Below, one piece after another: positions 8,405-17,026 of a DNA stretch of 64,000 nt. Source of the DNA: Polaromonas sp. (lineage in GTDB: Bacteria; Pseudomonadota; Gammaproteobacteria; Burkholderiales; Burkholderiaceae_C); the NCBI GenBank assembly GCA_030683705.1, contig JAUXPP010000142.1, positions 1 through 64,000 of the forward strand, written 5' to 3'. The translations under genes were made by a program, and so were the position numbers. Under the pieces are notes generated by a model. That model saw only the letters and a list, made by a program, of their open reading frames with translations, did not search any database and had not been told where the DNA came from. Position 1 is the stretch's first letter. Every line of letters begins with the position of its first letter.

Positions 8405-8974
8405 TCACGCCGTGCGCAACCCGGTTTCGCGTTCCAGCTGGGCGGCCACCTTGGGCTCGAACCCCTTGAGATGGCGAATGATCTTCACCGCCTCATCAGG
8501 CTCTTGCCGATCTACATGAACCCGCGCCAGCTGATACCAGCCGAACGGGCTCATGGGCTGCAGTTCCGTGTTTTTCTTCAGGGCCACGACCGCTTCGTCA
8601 AAGCGGCGCTCCTGGATCAGCACCAGGGCCAGGCCGTACCAGGCGCGATCCATCTTGGGTTCGATCTCAAGGGCGCGGCGAAAGGCGGTTTCAGCCTGCT
8701 CGTGTTGACCGTTCTCCTCCAGCATGTAGCCGAGGTTGAACCAGCTGGCCGACAAATCAGGGTAATGGCGGGCCAGCAAGTCCTGGGTCACGATCGCCTC
8801 GGACTTGCGCCCCAGTTGTGACAGCAGATGTGCCCGGCTGGCCAGGGCGTAGCGGTCTTGAGGCTTCAGCCGCAGCATCTCGTCGAAGCGCACCAGGGCC
8901 TCTTGCCTGCGGTTGAAGAGCAGCAGCGCAATGGCCTGCAACTTGAGGAAAAGGTAGTTCGCCATCTGGCTCAT
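8405..8974 (-). CDS. Tetratricopeptide-repeat protein, cassette 1
   Basis: A 189-aa protein built of about four TPR units (for example ASWFNLGYMLEENGQHEQAETAFRRALEIEP and MDRAWYGLALVLIQERRFDEAV), preceded by a hydrophobic N-terminal segment (YLFLKLQAIALLLF) that may anchor it in the membrane. TPRs bind proteins; the partner is unknown, but the fixed position beside the symporter suggests it acts on it. The track ORF starts far upstream; the start taken overlaps the stop of the 98-aa gene as ATGA, implying translational coupling. The C-terminal half is nearly identical to copy 2, while the N-terminal half has diverged. Confidence 0.85.
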   Translation of the reverse strand: MSQMANYLFLKLQAIALLLFNRRQEALVRFDEMLRLKPQDRYALASRAHLLSQLGRKSEAIVTQDLLARHYPDLSASWFNLGYMLEENGQHEQAETAFRRALEIEPKMDRAWYGLALVLIQERRFDEAVVALKKNTELQPMSPFGWYQLARVHVDRQEPDEAVKIIRHLKGFEPKVAAQLERETGLRTA

Positions 8975-9267
8975 TTGCACAGCTCCACGCCCATCTGAAG
9001 GCAAGTCTGGATCTTGTAAATCGTGGCACCGAGCCAGATGAACAGCAGGAGGAGAAAAGCCACCAGCGGTACATGCCGGTCCAGCACCAGTTTGGGTGTC
9101 AGCAGCCGAGCCACCGACACAAAAGGCCGACCAATGATCTGAAGGACCTGATAGAAGAGATTGCTCTCCTTCTTGGCCCCGGCCAACAAGCCCAGCAGCC
9201 ACTGGCCCAGCAAGGCCATGAGGGCAATTTCGGCAATCAGTTTGATAGCGGATGCGACAGCAAGCAT
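8971..9267 (-). CDS. Unknown 98-aa membrane protein, cassette 1
   Basis: I do not recognise this family with certainty. The protein has two hydrophobic helices (IKLIAEIALMALLGQWLLGLL and HVPLVAFLLLLFIWLGATIY) with a central polar loop (FYQVLQIIGRPF...LTPKLVLDRH), faintly reminiscent of YggT-type proteins. It ends in TCLQMGVELCK with two cysteines, also kept in copy 2 (TCLEIGVELCK). It is the first gene of the cassette and overlaps the TPR gene. Strong conservation between the two copies says it is a real, selected gene. Confidence 0.8.
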   Translation of the reverse strand: MLAVASAIKLIAEIALMALLGQWLLGLLAGAKKESNLFYQVLQIIGRPFVSVARLLTPKLVLDRHVPLVAFLLLLFIWLGATIYKIQTCLQMGVELCK

Positions 9268-9317
9268 ATGGACCCGTCCATGCAGTTGAGTGCATTGTTG
9301 GCGTCGCGCTTACCGTT

Positions 9318-9371
9318 TTCTTACAAACCAACAGGAAAACTGACAACTTCGGGTCTAACCCTCTGAGGGTT
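9318..9371 (-). promoter_or_regulatory. Cassette 1 promoter and operator palindrome
   Basis: The perfect palindrome AACCCTCTGAGGGTT (9357-9371) lies about 90 bases before the first cassette gene. Downstream on the minus strand are TTGTCA and, 17 bases later, TAAGAA inside TTTGTAAGAA. The same arrangement, palindrome then TTTGTAAGAA, precedes cassette 2, which argues for a shared regulator. Palindromes of CCCT/AGGG type are bound by LuxR/NarL-type response regulators that control acetate uptake genes in other bacteria; that link is inference. Confidence 0.6.
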
Positions 9372-9398
9372 TTCCCGCGCTCATGCCGACCGGGGTAT

Positions 9399-9456
9399 CT
9401 ATCGATGGCCGATAGGACAAGCGACTCGGCGCAATCCATCTGTGTGTCTGTCCTAT
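9399..9456. promoter_or_regulatory. Two inverted repeats upstream of cassette 1
   Basis: CTATCG-N5-CGATAG (9399-9415) is followed by ATAGGACA (9412-9419), whose inverse TGTCCTAT lies at 9449-9456. They may be further regulator sites for the cassette. They have no counterpart that I can see before cassette 2. Confidence 0.35.
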
Positions 9457-9713
9457 GACCTAGTCGGTGCTTGCAAGAGCAAGGTGACGCCCCCATGACA
9501 TTCCAGGCGAAAAGCCTCAGCCAGAATTTGCCGGGACGTGTATCGACGGAGTCGCCTGGTCGTCATGCGGCACATGAAAAAAGCGGTCCCCTGTAACGGT
9601 CACCGGATTGGTCGGCTGACTTTTGATGCAATGCAGCAACAAGGGATGCGCAGCCGTTCTGGCTCATGCATAATGAACTCATGCCGTTGAAAACTGCAAC
9701 TGCGCTCCCCCAG

Positions 9714-9747
9714 AAAAGCCGCCTAGGTTTACCAGGCGGCTTTTTTG
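9714..9747 (+). terminator. Orphan rightward terminator before phoH
   Basis: AAGCCGCCT and AGGCGGCTT form a 9-bp stem followed by TTTTTTG TTTTTT. No plus-strand gene is visible upstream of it, so it may end a small RNA or a transcript that reads through the gap. A CATAAT hexamer at 9669-9674 could be a -10, but I see no matching -35. Confidence 0.65.
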
Positions 9748-9792
9748 TTTTTTCGGCGACATCCGGTAACCTTTTTGCGAGCCCTACGCCCC

Positions 9793-11499
9793 ATGCCCCT
9801 GCCTCCCGCCCCCACCAAGCGCGCAGCCCTGCTGTCTCCCGACGCCTTTGATGCACCGGCCCGTAGCAAGCCCCGGTCATCGAGAGAATCAGCTACTGCC
9901 TTCGAAGCCCCCCCCGCCGACCACAAGCCGCAGGCCCGTGACCTGTTCGAGCATGGTGGCGGGGCCACGGCCGAAGTAGCCACCCCAGCGCAGCCGGTTC
10001 GCGGCAAAACCAGCCCCAGAACCTCCCGCAACAAGGCGAAGGCCACGCCGGTGAACACGGCACCAGCCACGCAAAGCCCGCCCCAACCGAAGAAAAACAA
10101 GTCCAGTGGGCCGAGCAAGCTGTTTGTGCTCGACACCAATGTGCTGATGCACGACCCGATGTGCCTGTTCCGCTTCGAGGAACACGACATCTTCCTGCCC
10201 ATGATCGTGCTGGAAGAACTCGACGGCCACAAGAAAGGCATGACCGAGGTCGCCCGCAACGCGCGCCAGACCAGCCGCATGCTCGACGGGCTGGCCGATG
10301 CCCACCAGGGCGCCGACATTGCGGCCGGCCTCAAGCTCGACAGCACCGGCCACCGCGAGGCCGGCGGCAAGCTGTTTTTCCAGACCCAGCCGCTGAACTA
10401 CACCCTGCCCACCAGCCTGCCGCAAGGCAAGGCGGACAACCAGATCCTGGGCGTGGTGGAGGCGCTGCGCCTGCAGTACGCACCGCGTGAAGTCGTGCTG
10501 GTGTCCAAGGACATCAACATGCGCGTCAAGGCCCGCGCCCTCGGCCTGGCCACCGACGACTACCAGAACGACAAGACGCTGGACGACGGCGATCTGCTCT
10601 ACGCCGGTTCGCTGGCGCTGCCGGCCGACTTCTGGACCACACACGGCCAGACCGTGGAAAGCTGGCAGCAGGGCCCGCACACCTTCTACCGCATCAATGG
10701 CCCGATCGTGCCCAGCCTGCTGATCAACCAGTTCGTCTACTTCGAAGCACCGGGCGAGCCCAGCCTGTACGCCCGCGTGTCCGAAATCCGCGGCAAGACC
10801 GCGGTGCTCAAGACACTGAAGGACTACACCCACCTCAAGAATTCCGTCTGGGGCGTGGCCGCGCGCAACCGCGAGCAGAACTTCGCCATGAACCTGCTGA
10901 TGGACCCGGAAGTGGACTTCGTGACGCTGACCGGCACCGCCGGCACCGGCAAGACGCTGATGGCGCTTGCCTCCGGCCTAACCCAGGTGCTGGACGACCG
11001 ACGCTACACCGAGATCATTGTCACCCGCGCCACGGTGAGCGTGGGCGAGGACATCGGTTTCCTGCCCGGCACCGAAGAAGAAAAGATGGGCCCCTGGATG
11101 GGCGCGCTTGACGACAACCTGGAAGTGCTTTCCAAGACCGACACCGGCGCCGGCGAATGGGGGCGAGCGGCCACCAGCGAGCTGATCCGCAGCCGCATCA
11201 AGATCAAGAGCATGAACTTCATGCGGGGGCGCACCTTCATGAACAAGTACGTCATCATCGACGAGGCGCAGAACCTGACGCCCAAGCAGATGAAGACCCT
11301 GATCACGCGCGCCGGCCCGGGCACCAAGATCATCTGCATGGGCAACTTGGCGCAGATCGACACGCCCTACCTGACCGAAGGATCGTCCGGTCTGACCTTC
11401 GCGGTGGACAAGTTCAAGGGCTGGCCGCACGGCGGCCACATCACGCTGGCGCGCGGCGAGCGCTCGCGCCTGGCGGACTTTGCCAGCGAAGTGCTATAA
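9793..11499 (+). CDS. PhoH-family protein: PIN domain plus PhoH ATPase
   Basis: Fusion of an N-terminal PIN nuclease domain and a C-terminal PhoH P-loop ATPase/helicase domain (PhoH2 type), 568 aa, proposed to act in RNA metabolism. After a low-complexity N-terminus come the PIN motif LFVLDTNVLMHDP (about residue 112), Walker A GTAGTGKT and Walker B YVIIDEAQNL with a later Q-rich loop. The track starts at a TTG inside the terminator T-run; the ATG at 9793 is more likely. The last codons and stop (GTG CTA TAA) lie in a copy of the dispersed palindromic element described below. It is convergent with dnaB. Confidence 0.9.
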   Translation: MPLPPAPTKRAALLSPDAFDAPARSKPRSSRESATAFEAPPADHKPQARDLFEHGGGATAEVATPAQPVRGKTSPRTSRNKAKATPVNTAPATQSPPQPKKNKSSGPSKLFVLDTNVLMHDPMCLFRFEEHDIFLPMIVLEELDGHKKGMTEVARNARQTSRMLDGLADAHQGADIAAGLKLDSTGHREAGGKLFFQTQPLNYTLPTSLPQGKADNQILGVVEALRLQYAPREVVLVSKDINMRVKARALGLATDDYQNDKTLDDGDLLYAGSLALPADFWTTHGQTVESWQQGPHTFYRINGPIVPSLLINQFVYFEAPGEPSLYARVSEIRGKTAVLKTLKDYTHLKNSVWGVAARNREQNFAMNLLMDPEVDFVTLTGTAGTGKTLMALASGLTQVLDDRRYTEIIVTRATVSVGEDIGFLPGTEEEKMGPWMGALDDNLEVLSKTDTGAGEWGRAATSELIRSRIKIKSMNFMRGRTFMNKYVIIDEAQNLTPKQMKTLITRAGPGTKIICMGNLAQIDTPYLTEGSSGLTFAVDKFKGWPHGGHITLARGERSRLADFASEVL

Positions 11500-11520
11500 A
11501 AAGAATAGCTAATCGCGCAA
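11493..11520. repeat. Dispersed palindromic element, copy 1 (phoH stop)
   Basis: GCTAT-N7-ATAGC hairpin core that supplies the phoH stop codon, followed by AATCGCGC. It is a short member of the family. Confidence 0.5.
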
Positions 11521-11524
11521 TAAG

Positions 11525-11549
11525 AAAGGGGCCTGGAGCCCCTTTTTTT
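11525..11549. terminator. Bidirectional terminator between phoH and dnaB
   Basis: AAAGGGGC and GCCCCTTT form the stem, with a T-run on the plus strand and a weaker T-rich tail on the minus strand. It serves the convergent phoH and dnaB genes. Confidence 0.8.
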
Positions 11550-11551
11550 AT

Positions 11552-12961
11552 TTAAAAATCGCCATTGCTGTAACCGCTGGCCAGGTTTTCGAAGCGGGTC
11601 AGGCGGTTGAGGAAGGCCAGCTTGACGGTGCCGGTCGGGCCGTTACGCTGCTTGGCGATGATGATCTCGGCCACCCCCGGTTCCTTGCAGGCGTCCTTGG
11701 TGTAGTACTCGTCGCGGTAGATGAACATGATGATGTCCGCGTCCTGCTCGATGGCGCCGGATTCGCGCAGGTCGCTCATCATGGGGCGCTTGTCGGGGCG
11801 CGTTTCCACACTGCGGTTGAGCTGCGAGAGCGCAATCAAGGGACAGCCCAGTTCCTTGGCCAACATCTTCATGCCGCGCGAGATCTCGCCCAGTTCGGTG
11901 GCGCGGTTCTCGTTGTCGCCACTGGAGCCGCTCATGAGTTGCAGGTAGTCCACCACAATGAGGCCGAGCTTGCCGCACTGGCGCGCCAGCCGGCGGGCAT
12001 TGGCGCGCAACTCGCTGGCGGTCAGGCCGGCGGTCTCGTCGATGTGCAGCGAGATGGTGCGCAGCTTCTCGATCGCCTCGGTCAGGCGCGGCCACTCCTC
12101 GTCGGTCAGCTTGCCGGTACGCAGATGGCCTTGGTCGATGCGGCCGATGGAGCCAACGATACGCACCGCCAGCTGGGCCGCGCCCATTTCCATCGAGAAC
12201 ACGGCCACCGGCAGGCCTTCGTTGAGCGCCACGTGCTCGGCGATGTTGATGGCGAACGCCGTCTTGCCCATGGAGGGACGCGCTGCCAGCACGACCATGT
12301 CGCCCGGCTGCAGGCCGGAGGTCATGCGGTCCAGGTCGTAGAAGCCGGTGGGCACGCCGGTGATGTCGTTCGGGTTGTCGGCCATCTCCTGCACGCGGTC
12401 CAGCAGGTCCACCACCAGGGTGTCCATGGACTGGAAACCGCGCTTCATGCGCGAGCCTTCCTCGCCGATGTTGAAGATCTTCTGCTCGGACTCGTCCAGG
12501 ATGGCGGCCACGGGACGCCCCTGCGGGTTGAATGCGTTGGTGGCGATCTCGTCGCTGGCAGCCACCAGCTTGCGCAGGATGCCGCGCTCACGCACGATCT
12601 CGGCATAACGGCGGATATTGCCGGCGCTGGGCACGTACTGGGCCAGGGAGTTGAGGTAAGCCAGACCGCCGACCTCCTCCGCCTTGCCCTGGCTTTGCAA
12701 TTGCTCGAAGACCGTGATCACGTCGGCCGGCTTGGTGGCATTGATCAGCGCCGCGATGGCGGTGTAGATCAGCCGATGCTCATAACGGTAGAAATCCCCC
12801 TCGTTCAGCAGGTCACCGACCCGGTCCCAGGCACCGTTGTCCAGCAGCAACCCACCGAGCACACTGGATTCGGCCTCGATCGAATGCGGCGGCACACGCA
12901 GTTGCGCTACTTGTCGGTCTTGTCCGTAGTCGTCATCTACGGGGGTCAATACGGCTGACAT
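11552..12961 (-). CDS. dnaB: Replicative DNA helicase DnaB
   Basis: Hexameric 5'-3' helicase that unwinds DNA ahead of the replication fork and recruits primase. The 469-aa protein has the N-terminal primase-interaction domain (SIEAESSVLGGLLLDN) and a RecA-type domain with Walker A ARPSMGKTAFAIN, the LIVVDYLQLM Walker B/H3 segment and the DLRESGAIEQDAD motif. The ATG at 12961 (MSAVLTPVDDD) has AAGGAAA upstream; the longer track ORF is not supported. Same strand as the ribosomal S6 operon but separated from it by a terminator. No intein is present. Confidence 0.96.
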   Translation of the reverse strand: MSAVLTPVDDDYGQDRQVAQLRVPPHSIEAESSVLGGLLLDNGAWDRVGDLLNEGDFYRYEHRLIYTAIAALINATKPADVITVFEQLQSQGKAEEVGGLAYLNSLAQYVPSAGNIRRYAEIVRERGILRKLVAASDEIATNAFNPQGRPVAAILDESEQKIFNIGEEGSRMKRGFQSMDTLVVDLLDRVQEMADNPNDITGVPTGFYDLDRMTSGLQPGDMVVLAARPSMGKTAFAINIAEHVALNEGLPVAVFSMEMGAAQLAVRIVGSIGRIDQGHLRTGKLTDEEWPRLTEAIEKLRTISLHIDETAGLTASELRANARRLARQCGKLGLIVVDYLQLMSGSSGDNENRATELGEISRGMKMLAKELGCPLIALSQLNRSVETRPDKRPMMSDLRESGAIEQDADIIMFIYRDEYYTKDACKEPGVAEIIIAKQRNGPTGTVKLAFLNRLTRFENLASGYSNGDF

Positions 12962-13101
12962 GAATGATGGTTTCCTTGTAATCCCCGATGCTAAGCCCTC
13001 AACACACGATCGTCGAGGAACATGCTGGGGACAACTGACCCCACAAGCTGTGGGTAATCTGTGCAAATGCATGTATGGGCGAAAACGCCCATCACAAATA
13101 C

Positions 13102-13134
13102 AAAAGCCGCCAGAGGCAGGCCCTGGCGGCTTTT
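13102..13134 (-). terminator. Terminator of the rpsF-priB-rpsR-rplI operon
   Basis: AAAAGCCGCCAG and CTGGCGGCTTTT form a long stem, read on the minus strand just after rplI. Confidence 0.8.
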
Positions 13135-13152
13135 GATGGGGACGACTGCAGC

Positions 13153-13605
13153 TTAGGCGGATTCGCCGTACACGGAGACGGTGATGTCAACCACCACGTC
13201 GGTGTGCAGAGCCACGCTGACCGTGCTGTCGCCGATGGTCTTGATCGGGCCGTTGGGCATACGCACCTGGGCCTTCACAACCTTGTAGCCGTTCTTGTTC
13301 AGCTCTTCGGCAATGTCAAAGTTGGTCACGGAGCCGAACAAACGGCCATCCACGCCAGCCTTTTGCGTCAGCTTGATGGCGGTACCAGCCAGCTTCTCGC
13401 CCAGGCCTTGCGCTTCAGCCAGCTTGGCAGCAGCGGCTTTTTCGAGCTCGGCGCGCTTGACTTCGAACTCGGCCTTGGCTGCTTCGGTGGCACGACGGGC
13501 GCGGCCGGAGGGGATCAGGAAGTTGCGGGCATAACCGTCTTTGACCTTGACGATCTCGCCGAGGTTACCCAGGTTCACGACCTTCTCGAGCAGAATGATT
13601 TGCAT
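13153..13605 (-). CDS. rplI: 50S ribosomal protein L9
   Basis: Large-subunit protein that binds 23S rRNA at the base of the L1 stalk. The 150-aa sequence has the diagnostic N-terminus [32 protein letters not shown], a central charged helix and a C-terminal domain. Last gene of the S6 operon, 11 bases after rpsR. Confidence 0.97.
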   Translation of the reverse strand: MQIILLEKVVNLGNLGEIVKVKDGYARNFLIPSGRARRATEAAKAEFEVKRAELEKAAAAKLAEAQGLGEKLAGTAIKLTQKAGVDGRLFGSVTNFDIAEELNKNGYKVVKAQVRMPNGPIKTIGDSTVSVALHTDVVVDITVSVYGESA

Positions 13606-13616
13606 GGGTCTACTCC

Positions 13617-13898
13617 TTAGATCTTGTGCTGGTCGCTGTACGGCAGCATCGCGAGGAAACGCGCGCGCTTGATAGCGGTGTTGAGCTGGCGCTGGTAGAT
13701 GGCCCGGGTACCGGTCAGACGGGCCGGAATGATCTTGCCGTTTTCAGCAATGAAATCACGCAGCGTGTCGATGTCCTTGTAGTCGATTTCTTCGACGCCA
13801 GTGACGGTGAAGCGGCAGAAACGCTTGCGCTTGAACAGCAGCGACTGGGTATTGCGCTTCGGGCGCTTGTCTTTGTTGAATTTTTTGAACGTGGCCAT
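13617..13898 (-). CDS. rpsR: 30S ribosomal protein S18
   Basis: Small-subunit protein that pairs with S6 on the 16S rRNA platform. The 93-aa sequence carries the [18 protein letters not shown] and [11 protein letters not shown] signatures. Placed between priB and rplI, the standard betaproteobacterial order. A GGAGG-like site precedes the ATG. Confidence 0.97.
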   Translation of the reverse strand: MATFKKFNKDKRPKRNTQSLLFKRKRFCRFTVTGVEEIDYKDIDTLRDFIAENGKIIPARLTGTRAIYQRQLNTAIKRARFLAMLPYSDQHKI

Positions 13899-13913
13899 GG
13901 GGGCCTCCTGAAA

Positions 13914-14213
13914 TTAATCTTGACTGAACTCTCGGATATGAAACACCAGGCTCTTGCCGTTGCGAGGGGTGGCGACAAAGCCGCTGAAGCACCAGACACT
14001 GCCAATGGCCTGCTTTGCAAGCCGCTCGGCCAGGGCACCAAAGGCAACCGCCTTGACACCGGCCAAAACCCGCCTGTCCTGTCCTGCTTCCGGCACCATC
14101 GACTCATGTTCGAGCTTCAGGTCCAGTGCCGGCAATCCGGCCGGGGTGTAGCGCAAAGGGGCTACCTCGGCGATACAGGCAGTCAGTACGAGCTGGTTGG
14201 CGCTGGGATTCAC
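13914..14213 (-). CDS. priB: Primosomal replication protein PriB
   Basis: Single-stranded-DNA-binding OB-fold protein of the PriA-PriB-DnaT restart primosome. The 99-aa sequence (NQLVLTACIAEVAPLRYTPAGLPALDLKLEHES) matches PriB, and its place between rpsF and rpsR is the classical one. It ends 15 bases before rpsR. Confidence 0.93.
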   Translation of the reverse strand: MNPSANQLVLTACIAEVAPLRYTPAGLPALDLKLEHESMVPEAGQDRRVLAGVKAVAFGALAERLAKQAIGSVWCFSGFVATPRNGKSLVFHIREFSQD

Positions 14214-14231
14214 TCCTCGCTATTCGGAAGA

Positions 14232-14597
14232 TCAGGCCTGGAATTCTGCCTGCTGGGCCTTGCGGGCGTCTTCACGCTCGACGGTCTTCATCATGGAGGA
14301 AGGACCGGTATCGGCCTTCTTCTTCAGAACCGTCAGGTGACGCAGCACGGCATCGTTGAACTTGAATGCATGCTCCAGTTCAGCCATCACAGCCTTGTCA
14401 GCTTCGATGTTGATGCACAGGTAGTGGGCCTTGGCGAGTTTCTGGATCAGGTACACCAGCTGGCGCCGGCCCCAATCTTCAACCCGGTGCACTTTTCCGC
14501 CGCCGGCGGTAATCATGCTTTTGTAACGTTCCAGCATGGCTGGAACCTGCTCGCTTTGATCCGGATGGATCAGCAAGACGATCTCGTAGTGACGCAT
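14232..14597 (-). CDS. rpsF: 30S ribosomal protein S6
   Basis: First gene of the ribosomal/primosomal operon; binds 16S rRNA together with S18. The 121-aa sequence begins [21 protein letters not shown] and has the [14 protein letters not shown] core. AAGGAGAG precedes the ATG. The S6:S18 complex autoregulates this operon through the mRNA leader in many bacteria. Confidence 0.97.
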   Translation of the reverse strand: MRHYEIVLLIHPDQSEQVPAMLERYKSMITAGGGKVHRVEDWGRRQLVYLIQKLAKAHYLCINIEADKAVMAELEHAFKFNDAVLRHLTVLKKKADTGPSSMMKTVEREDARKAQQAEFQA

Positions 14598-14621
14598 AAA
14601 CTCTCCTTGTGGTTGATGAAA

Positions 14622-14670
14622 GCTGCCCCAGCGTCGTTAAGGGTGCAGCAAGGCGAAGCCCATGATTATA
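14622..14670 (-). promoter_or_regulatory. rpsF promoter and leader hairpin
   Basis: On the minus strand a perfect TATAAT (14665-14670) lies about 70 bases before rpsF. The transcribed leader can fold GCTGCACCC against GGGGCAGC (14622-14649). It stands where S6:S18 leader motifs occur, but I cannot confirm the conserved motif by eye. Confidence 0.45.
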
Positions 14671-14837
14671 TACCAGCCTCCACGTTCGTTCGCTACGCGT
14701 CACCCTCTGCCCCCTCCAGGCGGGCTCCGCAGGTCCTGAGCCTGCCGAGGATGCGCCTGCAGGCCGGCGGGGCCGGACCCGCGGCCCCGGCTTGAAAGGA
14801 AAGGCGTCCTGGTGAGGATGAAAAACACCCGCCCATG
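14671..14837. other. Spacer between the rpsF promoter and the cassette 2 terminator
   Basis: About 170 very GC-rich bases with repeated GGCCGG/CCGGCC-type tracts. I see no gene here and no further site I would defend. Confidence 0.5.
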
Positions 14838-14870
14838 AAAAAAGCCCGGCAACTTGCGTTGTCGGGCTTC
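14838..14870 (-). terminator. Terminator after symporter cassette 2
   Basis: On the minus strand AGCCCGACAACG and a pairing CGTTGCCGGGCT-like arm are followed by TTTTTT. It is the counterpart of the cassette 1 terminator; a second inverted repeat (CCTGAACTCAGTTCAGG) lies beside it. Confidence 0.85.
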
Positions 14871-14906
14871 GGACCTGAACTCAGTTCAGGTCATGGCGGA
14901 GCCAGT

Positions 14907-17024
14907 TCAGGCGGCGCGCAGCGTTGGGTAACGCACGTGCTCGACCAGTTCCTGGATCTTGCGGCTAGGCGCAGGTGTCACCAGGCTGACCAGGATGATC
15001 ACGGCGAAGCCGATAGGCACACCGAAGATACCGGCCGAGATCGGCTGGATATCCCACCAGAGCTGGACCGGCGAGGTGATGCCGAACAGGCCGCGCATCC
15101 AGGGCTGGGTGGTGACCATGTAGAAGAACGTGGTTCCCAGACCGGCGATCATGCCCAGGGAGGCGGCGATACCGGTGGCACGTTTCCAGAAGATCCCCAG
15201 GGTCAGCGCCGGGAAGAACGCTGCTGCTGCGAACGAGAACGCCGCAGAGACCAGGAACAGAATGTCGGCCGGTTTCTGGGCAGCCACGTAAGCGGCAGCC
15301 AGCGCAACGATCAGCAGCAGGACCTTGGAGATGGTCACGCGGCGTGCAGTCGAAGCGTTCGGGTCAATCATTTTGTAGTACAGGTCATGGCTCAAGGCGT
15401 TGGCAATCGTCAGCAGCAGGCCGTCAGCAGTCGACAGCGCCGCAGCCAGACCGCCGGCAGCCACCAGGCCGGACACCACGTAAGGCAGGCCGCCAATCGC
15501 AGGCGCGGCCAGCACGATGATGTCGCCACCAATGGACATCTCGTTGAGCTGCAGCAAACCGTCCTTGTTGATGTCCACCACCGACAGCAGTGACGGATCG
15601 ACCTTGTTCCAGGCCCCTATCCAGTCCGGCAGCGCATTGAACGGCGTGCCCACCAGCAGCGTGAACACCTCGTATTTCACCAGCACAGCCAGGGCCGGCG
15701 CGGTGAAGTAGAGCAGGAAGATGAAGAACAGCGACCAGGTCACCGACTGCCGCGCTTCCTTCACGCTTGGGACGGTGTAGTAACGCATCAGGATGTGCGG
15801 CAACGCAGCGGTACCCACCATCAGGCAGAAAATCAGCGCCAGGAAGTTGCGACGCGAGACGTCGTAAGCCTTCTGGGCAGCTGCATCGCCATTCGGATCA
15901 CCGGCAAACTGCTGGGCGTGCGGTGGCATGCCGTTGAGCGGACGGGACTTGGCGTCAGCGCCAGCCTTGGCAGCGGTCCATGCCCGTGTGGCAGCGGCCG
16001 CATCTTTCGGCACGGCAGCCAGCGCTTTTTCAGCCGCAGTGATGTCCGACAGCGCGCCGTTGGCGGCTTTCAGGTCGGCCACGGCTTTTTCCGCAGCAGC
16101 CTTGTCGGCTGCCAGAGCCGTTGCCGGGTCTTTCAGCTTTTCAGCCAGGGCTGCAGAACGCTGCTTGAAGATGTCGCGCACGGCAACTTCCTTCGCGTCA
16201 ACAGTCAGCTCTTTTTCCTTGGCGGTCACCTTCTGCAGCTGGAAGCCGTAGATGGCTTGCGGGATCGGCACGTTGGTCTGCTTGACCGACAGCCACACCA
16301 CCGGGATCATGTAAGCCACGATCAGGATGATGTACTGGGCCACCTGCGTCCAGGTCACGGCACGCATGCCGCCCAGGAAGGAGCAAACCAGAATACCGCC
16401 CAGACCGAGGAAAATCCCGAGCTCGAAAGCCACGCCGGTCAGACGCGCAGTGATGATGCCGACGCCGTAAATCTGTGCCACCACATAGGTGAAGGAGCAC
16501 AGGATCGCAGCGACGATACCCAGGAAACGCGGCAGGTTGCCGCCATAACGTTCACCCAGAAAGTCGGGAATCGTGAACTGGCCGAACTTGCGCAGGTAGG
16601 GCGCGAGGAACAGCGCGACCAGGCAGTAACCGCCGGTCCAGCCCATGATGAAGGCCAGGCCGCTGTAACCCGTCAGGTAGAGCGTTCCGGCCATACCGAT
16701 GAAGGAAGCGGCGGACATCCAGTCGGCGCCGGTTGCCATGCCGTTGTAGACCGCCGGCACGCGGCGTCCGGCCACGTAATATTCGGCAGCGTCCGTCGTG
16801 CGGCTCATGATGCCGATACCGGCATACAGGCCGATGGTGGCCAGCAGGAAGATCAGACCGATCCACTGACGGGACAGGCCCATCTGCTCGAGAATGGCGA
16901 GCACCACCACGAAGACCAGAAAGCCCCCGGTGTACCACTTGTAGACCTTGCCGAGGCCCTTCTTGAAGGCAGCGTTGGATGCGGCAGTGTTGGTGCCGGC
17001 ATCATTACCAAAAATTCCAGCCAT
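14907..17024 (-). CDS. Sodium:solute symporter, large subunit (VC_2705 type), copy 2
   Basis: Paralogue of the symporter at 5863-7980, again exactly 705 aa. SSS landmarks are intact (SRTTDAAEYYVAGRRVPA, LSTADGLLLTIANALSHD). The soluble Ala/Lys-rich insert at about 261-390 is also present but is the most changed region (roughly 18 differences in one stretch of 100), whereas the membrane core is almost unchanged. It starts two bases after the small-subunit stop. Substrate unknown; acetate or pyruvate-type acids are the reasonable guess, given the ActP relation and the neighbouring PEP synthase. Confidence 0.93.
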   Translation of the reverse strand: MAGIFGNDAGTNTAASNAAFKKGLGKVYKWYTGGFLVFVVVLAILEQMGLSRQWIGLIFLLATIGLYAGIGIMSRTTDAAEYYVAGRRVPAVYNGMATGADWMSAASFIGMAGTLYLTGYSGLAFIMGWTGGYCLVALFLAPYLRKFGQFTIPDFLGERYGGNLPRFLGIVAAILCSFTYVVAQIYGVGIITARLTGVAFELGIFLGLGGILVCSFLGGMRAVTWTQVAQYIILIVAYMIPVVWLSVKQTNVPIPQAIYGFQLQKVTAKEKELTVDAKEVAVRDIFKQRSAALAEKLKDPATALAADKAAAEKAVADLKAANGALSDITAAEKALAAVPKDAAAATRAWTAAKAGADAKSRPLNGMPPHAQQFAGDPNGDAAAQKAYDVSRRNFLALIFCLMVGTAALPHILMRYYTVPSVKEARQSVTWSLFFIFLLYFTAPALAVLVKYEVFTLLVGTPFNALPDWIGAWNKVDPSLLSVVDINKDGLLQLNEMSIGGDIIVLAAPAIGGLPYVVSGLVAAGGLAAALSTADGLLLTIANALSHDLYYKMIDPNASTARRVTISKVLLLIVALAAAYVAAQKPADILFLVSAAFSFAAAAFFPALTLGIFWKRATGIAASLGMIAGLGTTFFYMVTTQPWMRGLFGITSPVQLWWDIQPISAGIFGVPIGFAVIILVSLVTPAPSRKIQELVEHVRYPTLRAA

Positions 17025-17026
17025 GA

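Larger units (their letters stand above)
9268..9792. other. 525-base gap between cassette 1 and phoH
   Basis: No convincing gene. From left to right it holds the cassette 1 promoter region with a perfect palindrome, two inverted repeats, about 250 bases in which I see nothing definite, and an orphan rightward terminator just before phoH. Short ORFs here have no ribosome sites or recognisable sequence. Confidence 0.6.

Noticed and set aside
9666-9851. 61-aa ORF MHNELMPLKTA... overlapping the terminator before phoH
   Set aside because: It reads through the hairpin into phoH in another frame and lacks a ribosome site.
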